Shown here in pieces: positions 21,896 to 34,416 of a DNA stretch of 64,000 nucleotides; within the stretch, counting starts at the first letter, position 1, and the number at the start of each line of letters is the position of its first letter. The DNA lies in assembly GCA_025642075.2 (NCBI GenBank), contig JAODUO010000871.1, positions 1 to 64,000 on the forward strand, in the 5' to 3' direction. Under the pieces are notes generated by a model. That model did not search any database and was not told the DNA's origin. It saw only the letters and a list, made by a program, of their open reading frames with translations. This DNA is from Ridgeia piscesae. Taxonomy: Eukaryota > Annelida > Polychaeta > Sabellida > Siboglinidae. The position numbers and the translations under genes are program-made.

Positions 21896-22382
21896 CTCTG
21901 ATGTATATGTGACTATATCCTAACAAACAGGCCAGACATCATCACAGACGTAACCGTCATCAACCACGACAACATTGGAAGTGACACAGACTGGTAATGA
22001 GCAACATCAAACTGGACGTAGAGGTGGAAAGGAAAAACATGATGACCGAGAGTAGATGCCACACTAATAGGATCAAAAAAGATCGAATTCTAACTCGAAT
22101 TGAGAAACCGATTTGAGACACTACAAGGACTACATCGACACCATGAGTGAAACAACCAGACACGATCCAACAAAGCGCATCAAGAGTAGCTAAGGCAATT
22201 AACAAGTCACATAAATCGAGGAGATAATCGCCAACACGAGCCCTGATGACGAAACGACGAGAAATTGTGAAAAACGGCGAAAATAAACTACGAATACAGT
22301 AGAAATATGCAAGATCATCAAAAAGAAAGCATCAGAGGACATCAGGAAAGATAACCAAGAGATCATATGAGAAACAGATTCT

Positions 22383-24303
22383 GCCGGTGTACGGCGTGGG
22401 TACCCGCCTACGTAATGTCGTTAGTCGGGAAGTTATGTACGGGACTCGCCTGTGTATTCCCGGGACCAACATTTCAATGCCCACTCAACCGTTAATTTCG
22501 GTGGAAACGGCATCGATTCGCCGGCCGAAAACCGGCTCTTCTAGCCGCGAGTGGGTTGCGGGTCGCGAAACAGGACCCCGTGTCGTGGAGCCGGCGAATG
22601 CAAACTCCGGTTTTAATGCGCCTAATTGTTCCCGTAATTGCAGCCTGTTTGTTCAGTGGCCGTCCCCGGAGACCGGGCGAACTCGACTACGTTGAGAAAC
22701 GCAATTGTTGGCCATCCGGTGGCCATCAACCCCGAGGTTAGTGTTAAAGGGGAACTGAAACACAGCTGTAACATTCAATATACCTAAATGTATACTATAT
22801 AAGTATACATTAATGGTGACAGAAGCATATTCACTTATCAGACAAACTGGGAAAAAAATATTTTCAGTACCCAAATTGTCGTCATAGAACACTGCGTATC
22901 GCCATCTTTATTCCAAGCCGAGTGGTTTGATTACCTCCTATCTAGCCCATGTAAAATTTTGGTTTCTTTCGGTTTTCTTCGTTATTAGACATTTCTGCGC
23001 AAAAACAAAGATATGGTACCTTATTATACACGAAAGGGGTCCTATGTGTCAACAAATAATATTTATTTGCATTCGTAATAAAAAGGTGACATTAAATAAG
23101 TACGATTTATAACCAATGAAAATAATCGAGTCGTCACACTTCCCGAGAGCAGATTTTGACAGGCTTCAAGGGGCGGGCCTACCGAAACGAAGGTCAGCCC
23201 GGACTATTTTTCTGTTGTTTACAAATGTCGGAAGTGTTTTACGTTAGCGAGGAGCTACGCTATTTGCTAGTGGTCTTGGATAAATCACAGTAGAAAATGG
23301 ATCCGACAGAGGAAGCATTTGTAGCACAAATGAGAGAAGCATCTATAGCTGCGGCGGTTTCTGATTGGCCTCGGTCGGTGACATGCGCCGAACGGGGTCA
23401 ATATCCGGCTCTCCGGAGTCGCCGGACGGGTCTCCGGCTTCGAGTTAACCTCCGGGCCTCCCGAGCTCCGGCCTCGTCTCCGTTCTATCCGGAGGAATGT
23501 CACCGGTTTTCCGGCGTAAGTCCATTGACATGGACTGCCGGATGTGCTCGGATTCTCTTTGGAATCCAACTGGCGGGACTATATTTTGTCCGGGCAGTTC
23601 CGTCGAACGGTCCAGGTCGACACTGGGCCTCTGGGAGCACAACAGGGCTAATTATTCACGCCCCCAACAACGTCAACGGTTGAACCGTTGCTAATCGCGC
23701 GTTCGTAATATAGGCTGTTCGCTAAAACGGTTGACAATATCTTCCAACATGGACTAACGGTCACGCTCTTTGACCATCTCCAGGGATGGCACCGGAGAAA
23801 ACCGAAGAAAACTGCCGTGAGATATGCTACATGTCTGTAGGCTAGCCCGCTTGTGGCTGTTCATCTAATAGCGCGGGTTGTAGCAATGGTTACATGTGTC
23901 AGGCGCCTGCGTTTCTGAAATGGAGCGGCGTTTATAGTATTCCATTCCATACTTAATCAGTCCAATGTGAACAAGTGTCGTACTTGTTGTCGACTGTAAT
24001 ACCATGACAAGAGACAGTTGTTCGGATGATTATCGCCGCCGCGCATGAGTTTAGTGCAGACGGTGTCGTGTCCCCATAGCAATTATGTTAAAATTGAAAT
24101 GGCGTAGTCGAAAAACGGCTAATAATAGAAAAATACAACTGAAAAAATCTGAAAACAGCCCATTGCCCATTATATTGCAGAGGTGAAAAGAAAAACAATA
24201 AACCGTAACTTCGTTTAAACAAAATATGATATCAGCTCACAAAACTGATAAATACGGAGCTACGCGAAGGCAAGACTTAAACGATGGCAGCGCCAAGTTT
24301 TGA
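22383..24303 (-). mobile_element. DIRS-like element, 5' fragment (copy F)
   Basis: Reverse-complement homologue of 39775-41130 in DIRS copy B, so it is read 24303 to 22383. It starts with the 5' leader (GCGCTGCCATCGTTTAAGTC, TTATCAGTTTTGTGAGCTGA), then an unusual GC- and CCGG-rich block (23380-23640), and ends at the point matching about 41130. The strongly GC-rich block stands out from the AT-rich surroundings. Bases about 22740-23370 have no counterpart in copy B. The coding part (gag, RT, recombinase) is missing. Confidence 0.8.
22740..23370 (+). other. Extra segment within DIRS copy F
   Basis: Present here and absent from the matching site near 40790 in copy B. Near its right end, two short frames read SEVFYVSEELRYLLVVLDKS and, from ATG 23297, MDPTEEAFVAQMREASIAAA. 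They resemble neither a known domain nor each other. It may be an insertion in copy F or a deletion in copy B. The left junction carries TTAAAGGGGAACTG. Confidence 0.4.
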
Positions 24304-24439
24304 GCAATCCTGATTGTATAGTGTGCTATACAAGAACTTACCTTTACTTTAATAATGATTCAATCAAATACAGTTTTACAATGCATAGGGACATTACTCT
24401 AAGATACGTGTATGCAAAATTTAAAAAAAACTTTGCTGA

Positions 24440-24795
24440 TATGAAGGCTAGCCATAGATATAAATAGAACACACCAGTAGAACAAGATCGCTCGGCCTCT
24501 ATCAGTTGACACATGATACTTTGAAGTCATCATGGGCTGGTGACAGCCATGCAACTGCCAGGCAGAAAGCCACTGCAGGCACTGTATATACATAGTACTG
24601 CAGGAAGTTTTCTACATAATTATCATGTTATTTATTTACTCACACCAGTTAGTCAGTGTTGTGTAATTGTGTACAATGTGTTCAAACAGTGGCCTCACTG
24701 ATATGTCAGTATGAAACAAATCAACAGGGTTATACTTAGTATACAGTGTCTCACTGTGTGATGTGTGAATACAGCTTAGTACTATTTAATTTGTT
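24440..24795 (+). repeat. Diverged fragment of the giant inverted-repeat arm
   Basis: Aligns with 2886-3210 (ATAGATATAAATAGAACACA, ACCAGTAGAACAAGATCGCT, GGCAGAAAGCCACTGCAG), at clearly lower identity than the two arms have to each other. Confidence 0.8.
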
Positions 24796-27149
24796 ATTCT
24801 ACCAGATCCACAATTGTTGTGGTGGTTTACCAAAAAGTCATTTAAAATTCAACCAACTGAAGTCCGTCCTCCAAATACACTGGCGATAACACCCAGACCT
24901 ATATAATGAATTACAATTTCACAGATAAAAAACAGACCATACAAAGTGGATGAGAAAATATGGAAAACAACATCAAAATAGAGCTGCCAACATTACGACC
25001 AACAACAGTTGTAGAAGAGGTAGAAAAGTAGTAATATTAAGATAGTCAACTAACTAATTATACTGTATCAATAGTAATAACAATGAATAAATAAAATTAG
25101 GCAAACTACAACAAAATAGCAGGGATGGCATAGTAACAGGTTTCTTTAAAATAACCAGTTTCCCTAAACAGAATTAGTTTGGTCATTTCATGGCGGGACG
25201 ATGGCATATTCCGGATCCTGTTTTCTGTCGGTGGGTACAGTTGTATGCTACACAGGGTGTAACCATATTTGCTACTTCACAATGACTGTTGTAATCGGCA
25301 AATGGATTAACGTTGCTCACACCAGTGTCAACCACCAAACTGTCCAGAGTATTCATCTGGGATATTGACCTCAGGATAAACTCATTTCCATGTCACAGCC
25401 CTTCCCCTAATAACTAAGCTGGAGGCTACATCCCACTGGATCATTATTCACATTGCCAAGGTACCACAGTGACAACTATTTAGATCCCTGCCCCAACGCA
25501 GTGAACCAACTCAAAACATTCAACAGCTGGCCCTGCTGGCCTACTCCAGAAATTAATCATGAGCTGTCTTAACTAGGGCTAGGGGCACAACGACACATAT
25601 CCAAGTTAAAAATTTCGTCTTAGCAGACTTTCTTTTACATTTATTACGTTGCTCAAAAGTTCTATTCTATATATCCTGCCAGTCAGTATAGCACTTTCTG
25701 CCTGGCAAGTAGATGGCAGCAAGTGGTCCACAGCGGCTTCAGTGCAGCAGACCAGCTTGTCACTCTAGTCTATAGGGGAAATATTAATGATCTAACTCTG
25801 TGAGGCTAACAGAGTGATGGCATAAGTCCAACGGACGTTTGACCCAAGACTAAAAACTAAACTGAATTTCTGTGTACATCCAGCAACATATTTATGAACA
25901 GAATTATTTCTTTATATGAAAAACACAGAATTCAATTATTGAAATGTCATGCACATCCTGAAACACCAACCCACACCACCACGCATAATGTTAAAGGCTT
26001 ACACATGCTCAGCAGCACTTCCTTCAGTGACATCACCAACATCTGACCTGCTGGTAGTTTTATGACATGAAAATTATTATGTTTTAACAAACATAGTGAC
26101 ATGGGTTGTTAATCAACGCACATCATGATTGATATATTACTTAATAAGAGCATTACATTTACAAAAAAAAACCTGACAAAATCATTTCCTTTAATAAGAA
26201 TGTACGCGTTGCAAATAAAAATATGATGGTATCAAGTAAAAATGTACTCTGAAGGCTCCGATTTTTGCCCAGAATGTAGCATCATACAAGATGTATGCCA
26301 GGTGAACAATTTACACCAACTTTCATATGGATCTAAAATGCTGTGTGACTGGTTGTTATGATTCAAGTAACAAGAACAAGCTGGTGTTTGGGAGAAGTGG
26401 AAAATTATGAACAGCTGGGCTATGTGCAGCAGCAGAACATGCCTCATATATTTGTGCAGAAAGAAACAGTGAAAATGAATGCATATTACTCAAACAATAA
26501 GTATTTGTGCACAAACCATGTAGTAGCCATAGGGTGCATAGGATAGTGATTAAACTGTGTTCTAAAACGACTTGTCCCCAAATATAAATGCATGCCAGAC
26601 CCACAAAGCTATAAGTCAATTATACTCACTTGCTGCAGGAATAAAAAGATGTACATCAATTAATTAACATGGCAAAACTTGTCATTACATTGGAAACAAA
26701 AGGTATCCATCACTTAATTTAATTATACACATTATAATTCATCAGAGGTAAAACACACATTAAGTTAATTTATATAGTTTTCATACGTACACCAAAACAG
26801 TATTTTATTGATGTCAATACTTATGCAAACACTGGTTGTACAAAAACTCTAAATTTAAGAAACACATTTTCATTGCCAAGTTGCTGTCAAAATGAATGGC
26901 AAGTTAGCAGCTTTTGCAAAATCAATAGGCATTTGTTCGTACTGCTTAACCATGGTACAAAGTAGATTCTGGGTCCCATGTCACGTGTGTCTACTGGGTG
27001 AATAGAGTGCTTTACCCTCTCCTGGCAGAGACACAATAACTTGGTAATTACTACTCACATGTAGCTTGTAGGTCAGAATGACCCACCTTTTCGTCTAACT
27101 TTGATTTTTTTTCATGAAGTGTGCGCTTTTAACCACTGCATTTGATCAC
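24796..27149. other. Unassigned AT-rich region
   Basis: Short ORFs (e.g. 26232-26447 minus) show no domains. I see no gene, tandem array or TIR element here. Confidence 0.45.
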
Positions 27150-27250
27150 TATCAGTGACTATGATTACAATCAGTCACTGTGTGCAGTCAGACAGTCAGA
27201 GTCAGTCATTGGATGTTGTCACAGTCACTAAGTCTGTTCACAGTGATAGG
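27150..27250. repeat. Minisatellite of CAGTCACT-type units
   Basis: Irregular tandem of about 20-bp units such as GATTACAATCAGTCACTGTG, similar in wording to the larger array at 30670-31410. Confidence 0.6.
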
Positions 27251-27267
27251 AAACAAAAAGGTGATGA

Positions 27268-27957
27268 AGCCCTGAAGCCCTTTGGCCTATATAATGAGTT
27301 TGTAATTATGAATGAAAAATGTTTTGGTGAATCATAGTTACAGCCTAATCTTTCCACCATAATCATATGGTTACCATTTTCTGTGGTTATGATGATGTGA
27401 TGACCAGAAATACTGCCATATTGTGTGACTGCAGTGACACAACTGGTTATTGGTGGTTTTAGTCAAAACGGAGTTATCTACTTTCAATCCACTCAGCCAG
27501 CCCAGTGATCAGAATGTATTTGATATCAATAAAGTGTATGATATTTCATTCTATATTTGTTCAGAATATTATGTTTGTCACCTACAGATGACACTATAGC
27601 ACAGCACACCATTTAAAAGACAATTAAATCAGCAGCAGAATAAACTCAACTTACATTACAGAAACTCAACAGTTTTTAAGATACCACTTAACTAAAACTT
27701 GCATGCAGAATCAGCCAGCCACAGATGAAAATATCAATTAGCTATGTTTTCCAGGCAGGTCGCCTGGCCTTTCAGTGTGTGGCAGTGGGCAGTCACCAAT
27801 ACATAATAATGGTTCCTGGCAGGCCACCTAGTCTCCAGAATTTGGGTCAAGTGAGGCAATATGAATACACAAGTATTGTTTCCCAGCCTGTCCAGGCAGA
27901 CACAGGCAAAATGTGTAGATGCAGCTTTATGGGAGGCCCTGAGTGCCCTTAGAAACA
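27268..27957 (+). repeat. Repeat family R480, copy 1
   Basis: Aligns with 34732-36005, 47640-47990 and 58140-58450. Shared blocks: TTTGTAATTATGAATGAAA, GACCAGAAA, GTGATCAGAATGTA, GATATCAATAAAGTGTATGA and the terminal TTTCCAGGCAGG..., extending here to CCCAGCCTGTCCAGGCAGA. Non-coding; class unknown. Confidence 0.8.
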
Positions 27958-28666
27958 TTCAATCACATACAAATTTCTTGTGTACTAGCTATTTACACAA
28001 AATTATGCATATGCAACATTATAGGAAAACATACTTAAGAGAGTTGAAAAACGTTTTCGTTCTAACTATAATGTGGTGTTCCCAGTTTAGCTGGTCATCA
28101 ATAAATACTCCAAGAAATGTTGTTACTCTCTCGTCATTTCTTTGTTGTTTATGCAAACATTTATGTCAACATCTGGTAGTCGAATGCTTTCCAAATAAGA
28201 TGCCATTCGTTTTGGACAAGTTAAGTGATAATTTGTTTACAGCAAACCATTTGCACAATTTAGCAAGTTCTCTACTTAGCATGTTGCATAGCTCTGTCAG
28301 ATTGTTACAACTATAAAATATATTTGTATCATCAGCAAAAGTATGAATTTCACTAAAGAAATACATTGCATATATCATTAATGCAAAGTACAAAATAATC
28401 GTGGACCTAAAATAGATCCTTGTGGTATCTAATACCTCAGATACATACCCGTCAATATTTATAAATTGCTTACTACTCAAATGTAAACAACTCATCCAAT
28501 CATTTGCTATTCCATGTTCACCATAATAATTAATTTTAATAAGTATCTCATGGTCCACAGTGTCAAGTTTTTTTTTAAGATCAATAAATACACCAATACC
28601 ATATTTTTATTGTCATTATCATTTGAGATTTCTTCTATTAATTCTAATACAGCATATGACGTGGAC

Positions 28667-28975
28667 ATATTAGCACAGATCCCCTACTGATTCGAACTTA
28701 AGATGTCATTTGCATTTAAAAAGCTCTCTGTTCTGGCAAGGAACAATTTTATTTGTTGAAAATTGCAGCAAGAGAGAAATTGGTCTATACTTTCTAAGGT
28801 CGGTTTTTGGTCCATTTTTATACAGAGGTATCACTTTAGCAATCTCATTCGTGTTGGGAATATACCTGTTCTAAATAAAATATATATTACAAATATGCGT
28901 GAGAAGTTTTGCAACATATATCTTCAAAGTCTGAGGATTTGTTTTCTACACATTGTCACTCTACTTACAAATTCC
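28667..28975. repeat. LINE internal duplication, copy 1
   Basis: Starts TTAGCACAGATCCCCTACTG and matches 29693-29972 with few differences, apart from a short extra segment near 28860-28920. Confidence 0.9.
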
Positions 28976-29248
28976 TCCTCAACTGCTTGTTTTGGTAACT
29001 ATTTTCATGGCTACCTTATAAATAAAACACAGAATTATTGTCATCCTTGCTATTGATGTTCTTTGCAAAGTTACAACCAATGTTTGTAAAAAATAAATTA
29101 AATTTGTTTGCTATTTCTGTTTTGTTGGTAATATCTTTATCGCCACAAACCAGGTGTGTTGGATAGTTCACAGACAGATGTTATTTAAGTAACATGTTAT
29201 TCAATATTGCCCAGGTTTCTTTACAACTGCCTTTTCCACCAATTTTAA

Positions 29249-29357
<109 letters not shown>

Positions 29358-29692
29358 GCAAGTGATCACTTATGTCACTGATAACCCAGTTCTAAATAAT
29401 GTGTTTGATTAGTAAATATGTTATCAAGGTATACAAATTTGAGGTAATTCTACTTGGTAAGTCTATTAACGGAAACAAACAACAAACAACCACACATACA
29501 ATCCAAAAACGTGTTGTTCTGTTGTGTGTTTCTTGTTTAAGGAGATCCATATTAAAATCGCCACACAATTTTAATTTTTATTTGGTGTAACATAACAGTG
29601 AAGTAAACAATTGTTCTATATTTTCATAAAAGGTATCAACATCTCATCCGGATGTTCTACAGACACAACTCACAATTATGTTTCTATATTGT

Positions 29693-29972
29693 TTTTAGCA
29701 CAGATCCCCTACTGATTCGAACTTAAGATTACATTTGCATTTAAAAAGCTCTCTGTTCTGGCAAGGAACAATTTTATTTGTTGAAAATTGCAGCAAGAGA
29801 GAAATTGGTCTATACTTTCTAAGGTCGGTTTTTGGTCCATTTGTATACAGAGGTATCACTTTAGCAATCTCATTCGTGTTGGGTTCTAAATAAAATATTA
29901 CAAATATGCGTGAGAAGTTTTGCAACAATGTCTGAGGATTAGTTTTCTACGCATTGTCACTCTACTTACAAA
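29693..29972. repeat. LINE internal duplication, copy 2
   Basis: Direct repeat of 28667-28975. The high similarity implies a recent duplication relative to the decay of the reading frame. Confidence 0.9.
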
Positions 29973-30669
29973 TCCAATTCAACAGTGGCACATTCAAATA
30001 TATCCTCAACCACCTTACATATTATTGCTCGAAAGTAATTCTTTGATTTAACAAACAATGCCACACAAACCCTCCTTTTCTATTATTCCTTACAATATGA
30101 TACAAGTCATATCCATTTAGTGGTTGGATCTGCCCAGGTCTCCAAAATAGCAATTACCTGGTACCTATGTCAAATGGTAGTTTAATGTTTAAGTTCAATG
30201 AAATCCGTTGTTTTTTTATTTTTATTCAAACTTTGAGCATTAAAATGAATAATGGTAACTCCATGATGTGACAATACATCCAAATTGTCATTCACTATAA
30301 TATTTTGAATTAGTATCTTTTTTATTATAAAAGGTACCATCTGGATCTACCATATCCATAATTTCCCTTGGATTATCATCAACATAATTATTTATATATT
30401 CTAAAAAGTCATTATCATCAATACAGTGAAACGGTATGTTTAGTAAACCTTTAGCCATATGGATTTCATATATTGGGTCTATAACCCAGTTACTGTTATC
30501 TGCCTTTGTTTAGATTTTATTGAAGTTGATGTGTGTACGGATTTGGATCAGAGTGGAAGTTTCTGTTTTCTTGGTGTAGATGATGCTGTTGGTTGTCCAT
30601 GTGCTGCATATTTCCTTGTCTTTTATATAACATAATGTTAATTCAAGCAATAGGGGTTTTGTTTCCTTT

Positions 30670-31410
30670 GATCACTGAGTGTGGTCACTGTCAATCACTG
30701 AGTGTTGTCAGTATTTGAGTCTTGTTACAGTCATTCACTCACAGTGGTCATGGTCAATGAATGCAGTCATCAAGTACAGTTACAGGTAGTCAATGTGTGT
30801 GTTCACAGTCAGTTAATAAGTGTGGTCACAGTCGATTACGACAATCAGCCACTGAGTGTAGCCACATTCAGACACCATAGCCTGTTGTCGCACTTACATT
30901 TTTCCGCGCGTTAAAAACGTTCCGGTTGACGTTTCTGCGCATGCGCAATAAATGTAAAATCACCAATGTCCAGTGAAACAACAAAGCATTTTCGGTATAA
31001 ATGCCATGAGCTGTTCGTTAACTTACCTGTGATGATTACTGTGAAGAGTTTCTTAAAATGTCGTTCAAAGCAATAAAATATTACGTTTTTTATAAATCAC
31101 TATCACAGATTATAGCGCACTACTGTCACGTGATTTACGCTTGCTATCAAAATATGCATCAAACCTTGTTTGCCTCGTGTTAATTTGCGACAAATAACTT
31201 TGCTGAGAGGTTATATACATCCTAACGAACAACCCGTAATATTTATACTATAAATGCCTTGTCTTTTTGCTGCACATTGATGATTTGACATATATCGCGC
31301 ATGCGCAGAAACGTTAACCGGAACGTTTTTAACGCCCGGAAAAATGTAAGCGCTACACCGTCACTGAATGTGGTAACAGTCTACAAACACTGATGCAGCC
31401 ACTGGATGAG
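30670..31410. repeat. GTCACTGAGTG minisatellite interrupted by a MITE
   Basis: Units of about 20-24 bp (e.g. GATCACTGAGTGTGGTCACT) run from 30670 to 30889 and resume at 31365-31410 (CGTCACTGAATGTGGTAACA) after MITE copy 2. It lies immediately downstream of the CEP41 stop codon. Confidence 0.7.
30890..31353. mobile_element. MITE copy 2, inside the minisatellite
   Basis: 464 bp. TIRs of about 57 bp start GCRCTTACATTTTTCC and pass through GTTAAAAACGTTCCGGTT to TTTCTGCGCATGCGC. It is homologous end to end with 1490-1941 but without the (TA)n expansion. It begins 64 bp past the CEP41 stop on the gene's downstream side, so it should lie in that gene's 3' UTR. Confidence 0.9.
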
Positions 31411-31417
31411 TTAATTA

Positions 31418-31617
31418 TTAATCTAGATTCCTACTTCCAATGGTGTTGTCAACCAGTGCATTGTCGAGGTGCATCTGTAGTTTATCTATGTCATCACTGC
31501 AGAAGCTTGTCTGTGTGTCTGGTTGTGTTTGTCGGCTTGCTTTGCCAGAGCAGATGGACACAGGAGGTATCCCAGTCAGCAAAGTTTCAGGGAACAGCTT
31601 GTAAGACACCTTCAAAC
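31418..31617 (-). CDS. CEP41: CEP41 terminal exon
   Basis: 200 nt; acceptor TGTACAG. It completes the Gly codon and encodes GLKVSYKLFPETLLTGIPP, a Ser/Thr/Gln-rich stretch, and a short helix (CSDDIDKLQMHLDNAL) before GSRNLD and TAA at 31420-31418. LKVxxxxFPExLxTG is conserved in the family. The region after it corresponds to the short C-terminal helix in vertebrate proteins, but the tail is shorter here. Confidence 0.93.
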
Positions 31618-32397
31618 CTGTACAGTCAAAGAACATTTACATCTGTGTATGCTTGATTGTTCTACTAATTTACCACACTGTGTACAGTGTGTAGGAATAT
31701 GTCTCAAATTGAATTTGTATTGATAAATACTGCTACATTCATGTAAGAAAATATCTGGGCTAAATGCAATAAATGTGCTAAAAGCAGTAAAATTAATGTT
31801 AACGCTGAGCAGGCAGGAATAAAATCACAATAAAATTGAAAGTAAAATATGGTTAATATTAAGAAATACTAATTACGGAAGTTTTATTTTGTGATGAATG
31901 AAACTGGGGTTAACCTAGATGTTTGTGTTCAAGGATCCTCAGGACCACCACCTTCTTTTGAGGGGTCCCTAGCCTATAGTAAATCCCACTTTTAAAATGT
32001 GGGAGTCACATGGATTCGTACCAAGTGACAATTATGGAGTATGTAGATGAAACAAGTAGCCCGACTCAGACTCCCTTGCACCAGCACTTACTACAGTGTA
32101 TATACATCATGTATTAGGCTGACTGGCATTGACCTTCCATAATCGTAGCGTGATCACAAGTTATAAAATATGTAAGCAGTATATGTAAGAATGGTAAATA
32201 TATAATAGAGATACTTATCATCACAGCTATGTTTCATCAGTGATACTGATATCAGCTAGATAACATTAATAGATCAATAACATTTATGCTTTTAGCCAAC
32301 ATCAACAGATCAGTAAAGTGAGTTTGGCACTACCATGTTTATGATACGTCCCTCCAGAAACTGGAACAGATATGTACATGTATGTAGTAATACTCAC

Positions 32398-32512
32398 CTC
32401 CAGACAACATGAACAGATTGTCATAGCCACGCTGTACCAGTGTGGTGGCAGCACTGTGTGCCAGTCTCTCATCCTCATCATAGATGATGATGATCTTGCC
32501 TGGTTTGTTCTT
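32398..32512 (-). CDS. CEP41: CEP41 exon, rhodanese domain C-terminal half
   Basis: 115 nt; acceptor TAAACAG, donor GTGAGT. It encodes [20 protein letters not shown] then [18 protein letters not shown]. The active-site loop position, where catalytic rhodaneses have Cys, reads YDEDER, so the domain should be catalytically inactive. This is a known property of CEP41 proteins, which use the fold as a binding module. Confidence 0.95.
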
Positions 32513-32665
32513 CTGTTTACCAAGTTAAGTGAACATAATACTGCAAATCAACTGAATATAAGGGCTTAATATAAAGGTTATGAGTTAAGTCATGAAATAA
32601 CAACACTTTCATTCTATCAACCTCTGAGCTTTGCCATTCAGAACTTTTTGAACATTCAATTTTTA

Positions 32666-32890
32666 TTAGGAATACATGTAGCCATCAGATAAGACAACGT
32701 TAGCAAGTTTCATCATGATTTGCCTCTTCTGTAGCATTTTCCTTAATGAGGCACAAGCATTTTGAACAGAGATTAACTTTATGAATTCATCTATTTCAAA
32801 CAAGTCAGTGTGCTCCTGTTTACATGTTATGTTTGCCTGCCTAGCTAGAAGATGAGGATAATCTATATCATATTTATGCCTTCTAACACA
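32666..32890 (-). other. Unidentified coding-like stretch, minus strand
   Basis: An open frame of about 73 codons without ATG reads CVRRHKYDIDYPHLLARQAN ... QEHTDLFEIDEFIKLISV ... LRKMLQKRQIMMKLANVVLS and ends at a stop. The composition is strongly protein-like (amphipathic, balanced), unlike the surrounding noise. It lies within a CEP41 intron on the same strand. A possible AG acceptor (GTAAACAG|GAG) falls inside it. It is not part of CEP41; it is probably a relic of a mobile-element or duplicated host gene. Confidence 0.35.
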
Positions 32891-33335
32891 TTATTCCTCA
32901 TGAATTGGACAACAATGACAGTATAATAAATGAAAACTGGCATTTTACATTCAGTTTTAAGATGTATATTATTTATGCAAAAACATATCAAAAACAAATT
33001 AAGTCAAAAAAGACTGTCCTCGATGACGAAATGACTATTTCTTACGAAAGCATATAAAATAAAAATTTGTGAGGGTATTTTAGGAATTCGATATATCATA
33101 TAATTTATATGGCAATGGTGGCAGATACATATTGGTACATTAGTGACATAATTTTGGGCAACTTAATTCCAAAGAGTTAACAATGTATGTCAGTTTAAAA
33201 TCGAATTTATACTACAAGTACAAATGTACAAATGCTGTGTACACATGAAAAAAGGATTTTGGTAAAGAATTTTATTTTTATTTATTTTAAATAATTATAT
33301 GTGGAGGGGGAAATTCTTATATGATAAAATTGCAT

Positions 33336-33500
33336 CACTCTGTGACTCCAAACATAATACACTATGTACCATAACTGTATGTCTCTCCATCTCCAAACAT
33401 GATTCCATAACTTTATGTCTCTCAGCATCCAAACATGATACCATAACTGTATTTCTCTCAGCATCCAAACATGATACCATCACTGTATGTCTCTCAGCAT
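33336..33500. repeat. 36-bp tandem repeat, about 4.5 copies
   Basis: Unit ATAACTGTATGTCTCTCAGC ATCCAAACATGATACC with few substitutions, in the 4.4-kb intron's neighbour region (CEP41 intron between 34349 and 32512). Confidence 0.95.
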
Positions 33501-34159
33501 CCAGTCTACTGCATAATGGGTAGATTTACCTAATAATGGTTAGGTTTACCTAATATTGTTCAGACAACACAAACACCATCTTTTAGCCCTGACATGACAA
33601 ATTAATGTATTCAAATTAATTACATGACAATTTCTTTTTATCCATGTGGTAGATATAATAATAATTATTATTAATGGTTTCTGAATTCTACATGTTAATT
33701 ATGTGAAAAATTTAGTAATTGCCACTATTATGTCACACATATCGGACACCTAATTTCCATAATTTATGCAAAACACGATAAAATTCTGATCTATGTTGGT
33801 ATATATCTAGTATCTAGTAGTACTATCTACAGCCCACTTATGGTCAATCTGTATGTTACACTAAAGATTTGTGGTCAAATCCAAACTACGTACGTTAAAA
33901 AATTAAATGTACTTTTGCCCACTTCATGGAGTGATTTAGGGGGCATTCCAACCCCCACAACCCGGCAGCAACTCATTTTGTGATGATGGGTGATGATTTC
34001 TTTGGTCCAACGGGTCAAAAAGCTTGACCTTCTTAATATAAATAAATTGTGCTGGGGTCCTGGTCTATATGGGGAGTCGGGGACGGATGGTGATGTGAGT
34101 CAGACAGTAATGGAATTCTTTTTAATGCCACAAAACAAAGGGAAACATTATATACACCC

Positions 34160-34215
34160 TTTTGTGTGGGTGCGTGCGTGCGAGCGAGCATGCGTGCGTG
34201 TCCGTGTGTATATAC
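34160..34215. repeat. GTGC/GAGC-rich microsatellite
   Basis: Imperfect GTGCGTGCGAGCGAGC-type run. Confidence 0.8.
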
Positions 34216-34348
34216 CAAACAAATTAATGTAATTTAATAACAGCTCAACATTACAGACATTGCTTACACAACTAACTATACGACATGAGAACATCACTCC
34301 TAACTGATAGTTAACCATGATGCATTCCAATTAAATATGGAAGGATAC

Positions 34349-34416
34349 ATATGCGAGCATTTCCCTTGACTCATAGTTGGTGGCTCTTGACAGATTTGCC
34401 TTCGGGTAACTGAAAG
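34349..34416 (-). CDS. CEP41: CEP41 exon, rhodanese domain middle
   Basis: 68 nt; acceptor ATTGTAG, donor GTATCC. It encodes FSYPKANLSRATNYESREML then AY, matching the family pattern of aromatic-SYP, then LSR and an acidic helix. It completes the Ala codon begun in the previous exon and ends in phase 0. The exon is too short to appear as a conspicuous ORF; it was found by searching for the missing segment. Confidence 0.93.

Noticed and set aside
33336..33500. CRISPR-like regular array
   Set aside because: The 36-bp units are contiguous with no unique spacers, and the genome is eukaryotic. It is a tandem repeat.
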